Source of the DNA: Bacteroidia bacterium | GTDB taxonomy: Bacteria; Bacteroidota; Bacteroidia; NS11-12g; UBA9320 | Assembly: GCA_017640445.1 (NCBI GenBank) | Contig: JAEPQQ010000002.1 | Location: 1 to 64,000, forward strand | DNA: 64,000 bases | Direction: 5' to 3' | Shown: one piece after another, positions 17,863-25,668 of the stretch | Numbering within the stretch: position 1 is the stretch's first letter | How the letters are laid out: every line of letters begins with the position of its first letter | Made by a program: the position numbers and the translations under genes | Notes under the pieces: generated by a model | What the model saw: only the letters and a program-made list of their open reading frames with translations | The model's database searches: none | What the model was told of the DNA's origin: nothing

Positions 17863-20403
17863 CTACCGAATGAGTTGAAAGGCTGCCCAGTGATACGAAC
17901 TGTATTTTTCTCTCATCGTCATTTGGGCCCTAGCAAAGGCTTGTCGGATGTCACCCTCCTTGAGAAGATTTTGGTAAAAGGTCACCATAAATTCCATAGT
18001 GGTCTCATCCGAGACCTTCCAAAGAGAATATAGTATGTAATCAACACCTGCAATTTTAAACGCCCTCTGCAGGCCGTAAAGCTCTCCGATTTTATTTGTC
18101 AGGCCAAGTCCACTCTCACACGAAGAGAGCACGACTAACTTGGTCGATTGTAGATTGAGAGACGATATTTCCGGTGCGGTTAAAACACCATCTCCAAAAT
18201 CTTTAAGATTCGATTTAAGTTCATAACAAGTATTGGCGCCAGCCATAACGAGTCCTGATTTCGTATAAGTGGTTGTCAACGCATGCGAAGCGTTGTCTAC
18301 ACCCTTCTTTAAGTAAAGGCCGTGTGTTGAAATATGAAGAATATCTAAATGGGTACTGTCCGAAATACGGTTTAATGCGTTTTCCGTTGCGTTAATGTCC
18401 TTAAAAAGGTAAACGCTATCAACCTCGTTTTGTAACAGTTCGTACAAACGGTCCACTTCGACAACTGAGTGTGGAAGTGGTTTCCAGTCGCTCCCTCTTA
18501 GGTTAGGAAGGTCAGCGAATTGCGACGTTGTATCCACATACACGGCTTTTTTCCCAGGGTCGAGGCTATACTGTATACCTCCAAAAAGCGAAACCTGAGA
18601 TGTTTTAAAGCTGAAGGGTGGTTTGGGAAGGCCGACCAACTGCCCCGAGGAGTTTAGTAAGTCGATGGTTATATGGTCCATCAGAGTTGTGTTCCCTGTT
18701 GACTTCAACGCGGAGTGGTTAATCCCGTGAAGCATTCCCGACATAGAAACATACAAGTGTTTTGCTTTTGGTTTACGCTGCACTATTTCCGACCAAATGA
18801 GACTATATAAAGTTGAATCTTGATCGTAAATACGCTTGATATACTTAAATTCAGATTCGTACTGCATCCTTGACAAGACTTTTTTTAGCGAATCCTCGGT
18901 GCATACGAAATGGAACTCAGGGAACTTGCTTTTATGATCAAAAAGAAAAGCCCCATAAGACCATTTTCCGGTTCGCCCAATATTACGGTATCTAACAAAT
19001 TCTACTCCTAGTTCTTCCTCGTTTAAGGAAGATTGTAGCTCACTCCACGACATATCCGGTACGCGCTCAAATTCAGAATGTCCTTGAAGGGTCTGGTAGA
19101 ATTCCTTTTCGAGCGATAACATCACATTTCGGTTGGAGTCTGTATTTTTATCCGTTTCACCATATCTGAGTTTTTGATAATAGGCTTTCCGGTAGGTCAA
19201 CCACTTATTGAGTGATTCAATTTGTGTGGTATCGCGGGAGTTATTTACTTCTTTTTGAATGTTTCCCAACGAACGCATTGTGAAACTCTTAAGGAAACGC
19301 CAATAGTCCAATACCATAATATTTAAACCCATGTGCGAGACACTATCTTCTTCCAGAATAGTGAGTACCTGATTTAAATTGGTTCGTTTTCGATCAACAA
19401 AGATGTCTTTTTCGGCTTCTGGAAGCAAAGCGGTGGTCAATACCATGCTGGCTTGCCGCATGGGTATAAGTTTAAGTCCCACGGTGGCTGCAGAATCATA
19501 GTCGCCGAGTTTAATATAGGCTTCAATTAAGTGATCGTATGTAAGAAAGGAAGGGTTGTGATTTTTTAAGCTTTCCAGATGGGCGTTTGCTCGTTTTGAA
19601 AACTCGATTGCCTTACGGTAGTCGGCGCAACTCAAATAACTAGAAGATATGTTGGAATATGTTTTTCCGAGATGTCTTGGCGAAAGGCTAAATTGAGCGA
19701 CATAAAGGGCCAGTCGTTCCTGAATTCTCTCATGCAGGGAATAAACCCGTTCGCACATATTGTTAGACGAATAAACACCGGCAAGACTAACCAGCATTAT
19801 CACATACTCATAGGAAGTAGTGTCACCACTGGTTTCTATCACGTCTATGCTTTTTTTAAGGTACTTTATAGTACTATCAGTTTCGTTTTGCTGCATAAAG
19901 CTACGAGCCATGCTGGAATAGGCAGGTATCAGATAGTTGTAGTCATCAATAAGTGGAATAGCACGGCGAGAAATAGCAATCGATTTCTCATGATTTTGCG
20001 TCATGTAATAAATCGCACCGAGAAGCACCATGAACGAACCTTCCCCTAATTTACTGCCTCGTGTGTCGTCTTTATATTCCTTAAGAATCTGTTTTACAAA
20101 TGCTTCGCTTTGGTCAATCAGGTTGTTGTTGATCATTACCTGAGCTTTGTAGTATTCCAATTCAACCCGGAGTTGGTAGTTCTGTGGAACCTCTATTTTA
20201 CAGTACCGAATTGAGCTGTCAATCAGTTTCAGTGTTTGAACCTCATCGCCTGATCCATAAGAGTCTAACCACGCCTCATAAAACGTAGCAGTTTTAGGTG
20301 ATTGAGAATAGATGGAGTCTGCAAGTTGGTTCTGACCAAACAGTGAAAAGCTGTGGGTCACAATAAATGCACAAATAAGAAATAGTTTTTTAGTTACATC
20401 CAC
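17863..20403 (-). CDS. Exported TPR-CHAT caspase-like protease
   Basis: 846 residues. An N-terminal signal peptide (about 1-23, LFLICAFIVTHSFSLFGQ) is followed by a helical TPR array to about residue 330 (for example YLIPAYSSMARSFMQQNETD and DHLIEAYIKLGDYDSAATV), a linker and a CHAT domain from about 540. The CHAT dyad is visible: His694 in HISTHG and Cys762 in VVLSSCESG, plus the family's C-terminal GVDYILYSLWKVSD and SYHWAAFQLIR. CHAT proteins are clan CD cysteine proteases related to caspases and separase; TPR-CHAT proteins in CRISPR type III-E (Csx29) cleave a sigma-factor inhibitor. Here the gene abuts a sigma/anti-sigma pair and is divergent from a subtilase. A -7-like TAACTTTG lies 22 bases upstream of the start. 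Confidence 0.9.
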   Translation of the reverse strand: MDVTKKLFLICAFIVTHSFSLFGQNQLADSIYSQSPKTATFYEAWLDSYGSGDEVQTLKLIDSSIRYCKIEVPQNYQLRVELEYYKAQVMINNNLIDQSEAFVKQILKEYKDDTRGSKLGEGSFMVLLGAIYYMTQNHEKSIAISRRAIPLIDDYNYLIPAYSSMARSFMQQNETDSTIKYLKKSIDVIETSGDTTSYEYVIMLVSLAGVYSSNNMCERVYSLHERIQERLALYVAQFSLSPRHLGKTYSNISSSYLSCADYRKAIEFSKRANAHLESLKNHNPSFLTYDHLIEAYIKLGDYDSAATVGLKLIPMRQASMVLTTALLPEAEKDIFVDRKRTNLNQVLTILEEDSVSHMGLNIMVLDYWRFLKSFTMRSLGNIQKEVNNSRDTTQIESLNKWLTYRKAYYQKLRYGETDKNTDSNRNVMLSLEKEFYQTLQGHSEFERVPDMSWSELQSSLNEEELGVEFVRYRNIGRTGKWSYGAFLFDHKSKFPEFHFVCTEDSLKKVLSRMQYESEFKYIKRIYDQDSTLYSLIWSEIVQRKPKAKHLYVSMSGMLHGINHSALKSTGNTTLMDHITIDLLNSSGQLVGLPKPPFSFKTSQVSLFGGIQYSLDPGKKAVYVDTTSQFADLPNLRGSDWKPLPHSVVEVDRLYELLQNEVDSVYLFKDINATENALNRISDSTHLDILHISTHGLYLKKGVDNASHALTTTYTKSGLVMAGANTCYELKSNLKDFGDGVLTAPEISSLNLQSTKLVVLSSCESGLGLTNKIGELYGLQRAFKIAGVDYILYSLWKVSDETTMEFMVTFYQNLLKEGDIRQAFARAQMTMREKYSSYHWAAFQLIR

Positions 20404-20425
20404 GGTGGCACTGGGTGAGGGTCGT

Positions 20426-20433
20426 CAAAGTTA
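20426..20433 (-). promoter_or_regulatory. Possible -7 element of the TPR-CHAT gene
   Basis: TAACTTTG on the minus strand (plus-strand CAAAGTTA) is a full TAnnTTTG match 22 bases before the start codon at 20403. A TTTG on the same strand at 20453-20450 gives a 16-base spacer, shorter than usual. The element sits in the 129-base region shared with the divergent subtilase gene. Confidence 0.45.
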
Positions 20434-20532
20434 AACGAATAGTAGCATTCAAATATTTTTTAGGTCCAATGTCCCTTTTGACAAAATGAGGGCACCCTAT
20501 TTATAAAAGAACAGAAGACCCCAAGAAAAATT

Positions 20533-23500
20533 ATGAAACAGCTTTATTTATCAATGGGCATTGTTTTGTTTCTTCTACTAAGTGTAGAGAGCAAATTACA
20601 AGCCCAAATCGAGACCAACAATGAGAATTTTGAGAGTCAACCCAATGCCCAATTCGTCAAAGGCATGCTTTACTTTAAGGTGGATGACTATTCCAATATC
20701 GAGTTACCTGATTACCATTCGGATTACCCGGAACACTATCCTTATTTGCAAGACTTAATTAATCGTGCAGGAGTGCATTCCATTTATCGTCCATTTAATG
20801 GTCTAAGCCGTAAACTGGATAAGGTGTACCGAATAGAGTTCAGGAGTTATAGAGAAACAATAGAACTTAAGAACGCCATTGCGGGCCTGCCATTTGTAGA
20901 AGGGGTATACGAAGTTTTACAAAATAACCATCGTGCTTGTCCGGGTACCGATCCGTTAAGTGTTGATGAATACCACCACGACCTAATGCAGATTTGCGAT
21001 GCCTGGAGCTACAGTAAGGGCGAAGGCATTGTGATTGCGGTTATTGACGACGCATTTTACATTGAACATGAAGACCTTAAACATTCGGTTGATACGAATA
21101 TGAGTGAATTCAATGGTCTTCCGGGAGTGGATGATGATGGGAACGGCTATGTGGACGATATGTTTGGATGGGATTTTGCTGAATCGGATAATGATGTTAA
21201 CCCAACCCGTCCTGACTCCATCTGGACCTTTTATAATCAGGCCCATGGAACCGCTGTAACAAGTGCCGCTGTGGCCAGTTATAATAATGGAGTAGGTGTA
21301 TCTTCAGTGGCACCAGGTGCCAGAGCCATGTATCTGAAAACACAGGGAGCAGTTCCAGACACTACAGGTCATAATCCATTTTTGCCAGTAAAGGGACAAC
21401 ACCTCGTTGATGAGGCGATATCATATGCTATTAACAACGGAGCAGATATCATAAACATGTCGTTTGGCAATTATTTCCCAATAACCACTACCAGCAATAC
21501 CATAACCAAACTCCTTTTGGAAGCAGCGGATTCTGCAGGAATTTTGTTAGTCGCAGCTAGTGGTAACAGCCATAATTTTTACATGGGGTCGGAATTAACG
21601 GCATTGTCGTTCCCTGCTAATTTGCCCGAGGTGATTGCCGTAGGAGCTACCGACCAAAACGACCGCAAAACCAGCTTTAGCAACTTTGGGTTTAACACAG
21701 ACATAACCGCACCAGGAATCAATATACCCATTGCGAACTACTTAACCACCACTTCGTATGAAGAAGCACAGGGTACCTCGTTGTCGTCTCCCATTATTTG
21801 TGGTGTGCTGGCTTTAGTGAAAGCTGCAAACCCGGGAATGTCTAAAGAACAAATTCGTCAATGTCTTTTCAAGTCGGCCGACGACATTAAGATTACAGAT
21901 CCGATTTACGGATGGCAGCTGGGTCATGGGAGAGCAAATGCACTATTGGCGGTTCAATGTAAGACAAACTATTCAGCGAGTTTGACAATGGCTAAGCACA
22001 ATTCCATCTTTTGTCAAAAAGACACTGTGACCTTTCTTCCATTTAATGATTATGACAACCATAAGGTCACATACGAATGGTATTTGGGCGATGGTACTCG
22101 TTTGAAGTCGGATACCTTTTTAGAGGACTTTAAACATGTTTATGCGTCTCCGGGAATTTACACCGTTACCGCAATTATAAGAGATAGCTCAGGGGTGATA
22201 GTGAATAAGACAACTCGGGAAAATTGGATTGTCATTGATACCTGCGGAAGCGAGTATGTGCAAAATAACCATGCCGTGTGGAACTATGGTTTTAAGGCAT
22301 CCCTGAGCTTTGAATCGGGTAAACCAGTATCGCAGTATGGCAAAAACCACGATCTTAGCCAGGATCAATCGTGTCACTACCACAGCAGTGATTATTCTAA
22401 TTATGGAGGATATGACCGGGATGTTCAGTTAAATTATCTCTCGTACTCACATACCCCTAGCAACGATTACCTTACTCATCATTCAACCCGTTATTTTAAC
22501 AAGGAGGATGGGCAAAAAAGTGTAGTATGTCTTCCATACCCCGGAGCGACCAATAAACATATTTATGTGATGGCGAGCAACGATCGCTATGACGATACAT
22601 ATGGTTTGAAGTTTACCATAGATACTAAGGCCTCCAGTCCGGCACCTTCGGAATACTTGATTGGAACACCTGCAACGCATCGAAATGCGAATGGAGAACA
22701 AATAACCGCTCCCGTGATCACTGCAGCTGCTAAGTGTGATTCACAGTCTTACTGGATCGTTACCCATAACTCTGAAGACAGCCCTGACTCTGTGGAGGCA
22801 AAGAGTTTTGTAGTATTGGAACTGGTTCCTTCTAATCCGGATTCGAACAAAATTCAATATAACAACACGTTTGTCAGCGATCTTTATATGACAAATGGTT
22901 TTCTCAAATTCTCTCCACACGCCAGTTATTTGGGTGTTGGCAGGGAAAACGGCGATCCAAATCTCACGTATGAAGAAACCCATGTCTTTAGCTTTAATCG
23001 TACAACGGGCGCTATTACTCCATTTAAGACCTATAAAATTGGATATAAGTACTTTGAATTCAGTGATAATGAGCGATTTATTTACGTGTATTCCGATAGT
23101 ACGAAAAGCATCTACCAGATAGATATGATGGATAACAATCCTTTAACACAACGTGTGCTCATCGCGGATTACATAAACGATTTAAAGGGATTACAACTTG
23201 GGCCAGATGGTCGGATTTATGTGGAAGGTGCAGAGCCAGAATACAAAATGCTGTCGTACATAGCATATCCAAACCAAAAAGAGACGGGTAGCAATGAATG
23301 TGGTTGGATGATCAATACGCTTGACCTTAATCTGAATAATTCGGGTACCGACGTACGTGGTGGGTATGGCTTCCCCAATGTGGTAGTTGCGAACAAAATG
23401 GATCTCGATGTTACATATACGGCGACATGTAACGATGTTACTTTAAGCATCGACCCATTGCAGCTAAGCTGTGGCGCTAATGTAACATGGTATTTTAATG

Positions 23501-25578
23501 GTCAGACACAATCCGGGGCCAATCTTGCAAACGTTACTTTTACCTATAACGAGGCAAAGGAGTATGGTTTAGTCATAAAAAATGGAGGATTTGAATACCA
23601 CCAGACAATCGATTTGACATCAAGGTTGGAAACAACGTCAGACGTTATTTATCCAGGTGGTACGGTTACGCTTAGTCTGTCGGCGCCCAATGTGAATCCT
23701 TTAACTTCGAGCTTTCAGTGGTATCGAAATGGTAAACCGATTGCCGGAAATACAGCCACTTTAACAACAGATATTCCAGGGGAATATTGGTTGGAAATAA
23801 ACGGCGCATGCGGACATTTTGTGTCTGACAAGGTCACTCTAAAGATGGACTGTGCCGCTCCAATGGACCAATCCTACACAGGTTCTTCTTACGTCTTTCA
23901 ACCTGGAACACATTATTTGGACTCAGTAATTACACCGGGCATTAGTAACGCCTACCACGTAGATGGAACATGGCTCATTCCAGCAGGCGTGTCGGTGTAT
24001 GTTAATTCAACCAATTTGATTTTTGAAGAAGGTGCCGAAATTCAAGTAGACCCTAATGGGGCACTTATCATTACCGACACTAAACTTTCGGGTTGTGGCA
24101 GATGGAAGGGAATTCGGGTTTTGGGTGATCCTTCGACCGGAACAGGAAGGACAGGGCCGGTAATAACAGGACACGGTCTGTTTCAGGCAACCGAATGCAT
24201 AATTCAGGATGCAAGCTGTGCGGTTTTGAGTGAGGAAGGTGGCGTGGTATTGGTTGGCTTTACTGAATTTGGTAAAAATCATATGCACGTTGCTTTTACA
24301 GAGTACAACTACAAACATTTGTCGAGTATTGCTAACTCCACTTTTGCAAATATTGATGCATTTCATCAGCTGAACGATGTCAACTATCATCCGGGTTTGG
24401 TAGATACGTTCAACGAAAAAGTTGCTTGGGTGTATTTGGATCGGATTGACTCCATTACCCTCGGAGCGGATACATTGTTATATAATCCGTATCCCAATGA
24501 ACCTATAGACGAAACCCGTTCGTACATCGGTTTGTTTAGTGAAGGAAATGCCGCGGGCATGATCCAATCGTGTATTTTCAATCAAAACCGGTTCCCACTG
24601 TCACGTTTAGACTATTGTAGTCACATTACATTTTCGGATGCCTTGCACTTCTCTGAAAACGAATTTGGAACGGACAGTTTATCGCCATTGGCTCCAACGT
24701 TTTATACCCCAAATCCTGTACCACAGCCCATTAGGCATGCCTGCTATTTTGAAGAGTCTACTTCATTGTTATTTGGTCTTAACAAGATTAATGGCTTTTC
24801 AAGAGGCCTTGAGGTGTACATCGATAATACCGTTTCCGGTGACACCATAGAGGTTTGGGAAAACGAATTTGATTACAACGATTACGGTTTGGTGATTGCT
24901 CCAAACGAATTCCCATTCTATCCTCCTCCTCCTTACCCAATAGTAACCAATCTGAGCACAAACTCACTGGACATAAAGATTAGATGTAATCGGTTTAAGG
25001 GCAACGATATTGGTATTGGAGGTTCCGGAATGCTTATCAACCAAGGTGGTATTCATTCTCCGTACGACAACAACTGGGATGCTAACATTGATTGGGACGC
25101 AATATGGGGTAACGGGAGTCCGGGTTTTCAGAATTATTACTGGGTAGCGCCTGCCAATGTTTCGGGATTGCTCACGAAGTTACCACGATACATATATGCA
25201 TCACTTTACGACCAGACGAATAACCATTGGGCAACATCTCCTGCTTTGTCAAATAATGGTACCTGTGGGCCCTCTCTGGAACCAAAGAATCTAACCAGCG
25301 AACAAAACCTACTTCCGAAAAGCAGAACAGCTTTCGAACCAGAGGTAAACGTCTACCCAAACCCGTTTAACCACCAGATAGTCGTTAGCGGAATTCTACC
25401 AACCCGAGTCAAAAAGGTTGAAGTAATAGATGTTACTGGTCGCGCAATGGCGTTGGATGTCATCCATGAGGAAGATAGGCTAATACTTCGTACCACCAAC
25501 CTGCCGGATGGCGTCTACATTGTGAAGATCAGCACCGATGAAAGGGTGTATTCGCACCAGGTAGTTCGGCTCAAATAA
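20533..25578 (+). CDS. Giant secreted subtilisin-like (S8) protease with PKD, beta-helix and T9SS sorting domains
   Basis: 1681 residues with a signal peptide (about 1-25, ending KLQAQ). A propeptide-like region runs to about 150. The S8 catalytic residues are all visible: Asp172 in IAVIDDAFYIEHEDL, His238 in AHGTAVTSAAVA, Asn345 in AASGN and Ser416 in GTSLSSPIICG. An Asp-rich insertion (about 198-210) is probably a calcium site. A PKD domain follows near 500-555 (YEWYLGDGT...HVYASPGIYTVTAII), then a propeller-like segment, an Ig-like domain (FQWYRNGKPIAGNTATL), a right-handed beta-helix region (about 1130-1560) and a type A T9SS tail (VNVYPNPFNHQIVVSG to the end). It is divergent from the TPR-CHAT gene, 129 bases apart. 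Confidence 0.93.
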   Translation: MKQLYLSMGIVLFLLLSVESKLQAQIETNNENFESQPNAQFVKGMLYFKVDDYSNIELPDYHSDYPEHYPYLQDLINRAGVHSIYRPFNGLSRKLDKVYRIEFRSYRETIELKNAIAGLPFVEGVYEVLQNNHRACPGTDPLSVDEYHHDLMQICDAWSYSKGEGIVIAVIDDAFYIEHEDLKHSVDTNMSEFNGLPGVDDDGNGYVDDMFGWDFAESDNDVNPTRPDSIWTFYNQAHGTAVTSAAVASYNNGVGVSSVAPGARAMYLKTQGAVPDTTGHNPFLPVKGQHLVDEAISYAINNGADIINMSFGNYFPITTTSNTITKLLLEAADSAGILLVAASGNSHNFYMGSELTALSFPANLPEVIAVGATDQNDRKTSFSNFGFNTDITAPGINIPIANYLTTTSYEEAQGTSLSSPIICGVLALVKAANPGMSKEQIRQCLFKSADDIKITDPIYGWQLGHGRANALLAVQCKTNYSASLTMAKHNSIFCQKDTVTFLPFNDYDNHKVTYEWYLGDGTRLKSDTFLEDFKHVYASPGIYTVTAIIRDSSGVIVNKTTRENWIVIDTCGSEYVQNNHAVWNYGFKASLSFESGKPVSQYGKNHDLSQDQSCHYHSSDYSNYGGYDRDVQLNYLSYSHTPSNDYLTHHSTRYFNKEDGQKSVVCLPYPGATNKHIYVMASNDRYDDTYGLKFTIDTKASSPAPSEYLIGTPATHRNANGEQITAPVITAAAKCDSQSYWIVTHNSEDSPDSVEAKSFVVLELVPSNPDSNKIQYNNTFVSDLYMTNGFLKFSPHASYLGVGRENGDPNLTYEETHVFSFNRTTGAITPFKTYKIGYKYFEFSDNERFIYVYSDSTKSIYQIDMMDNNPLTQRVLIADYINDLKGLQLGPDGRIYVEGAEPEYKMLSYIAYPNQKETGSNECGWMINTLDLNLNNSGTDVRGGYGFPNVVVANKMDLDVTYTATCNDVTLSIDPLQLSCGANVTWYFNGQTQSGANLANVTFTYNEAKEYGLVIKNGGFEYHQTIDLTSRLETTSDVIYPGGTVTLSLSAPNVNPLTSSFQWYRNGKPIAGNTATLTTDIPGEYWLEINGACGHFVSDKVTLKMDCAAPMDQSYTGSSYVFQPGTHYLDSVITPGISNAYHVDGTWLIPAGVSVYVNSTNLIFEEGAEIQVDPNGALIITDTKLSGCGRWKGIRVLGDPSTGTGRTGPVITGHGLFQATECIIQDASCAVLSEEGGVVLVGFTEFGKNHMHVAFTEYNYKHLSSIANSTFANIDAFHQLNDVNYHPGLVDTFNEKVAWVYLDRIDSITLGADTLLYNPYPNEPIDETRSYIGLFSEGNAAGMIQSCIFNQNRFPLSRLDYCSHITFSDALHFSENEFGTDSLSPLAPTFYTPNPVPQPIRHACYFEESTSLLFGLNKINGFSRGLEVYIDNTVSGDTIEVWENEFDYNDYGLVIAPNEFPFYPPPPYPIVTNLSTNSLDIKIRCNRFKGNDIGIGGSGMLINQGGIHSPYDNNWDANIDWDAIWGNGSPGFQNYYWVAPANVSGLLTKLPRYIYASLYDQTNNHWATSPALSNNGTCGPSLEPKNLTSEQNLLPKSRTAFEPEVNVYPNPFNHQIVVSGILPTRVKKVEVIDVTGRAMALDVIHEEDRLILRTTNLPDGVYIVKISTDERVYSHQVVRLK

Positions 25579-25668
25579 ACAGGTAAACGCCGGTAGGGTA
25601 GGCCGTTAAGCGACAGTTTGCCCTGGTCGTCCTGGTAAAATGAATTCAACACTTAAAAAATTAAAAAA

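Noticed and set aside
17863..20403. Type III-E CRISPR (Craspase) component
   Set aside because: The TPR-CHAT protein has a signal peptide and no CRISPR array, gRAMP/Cas7-11 or Csx30/Csx31-like gene lies nearby. Only the CHAT-sigma logic is similar.
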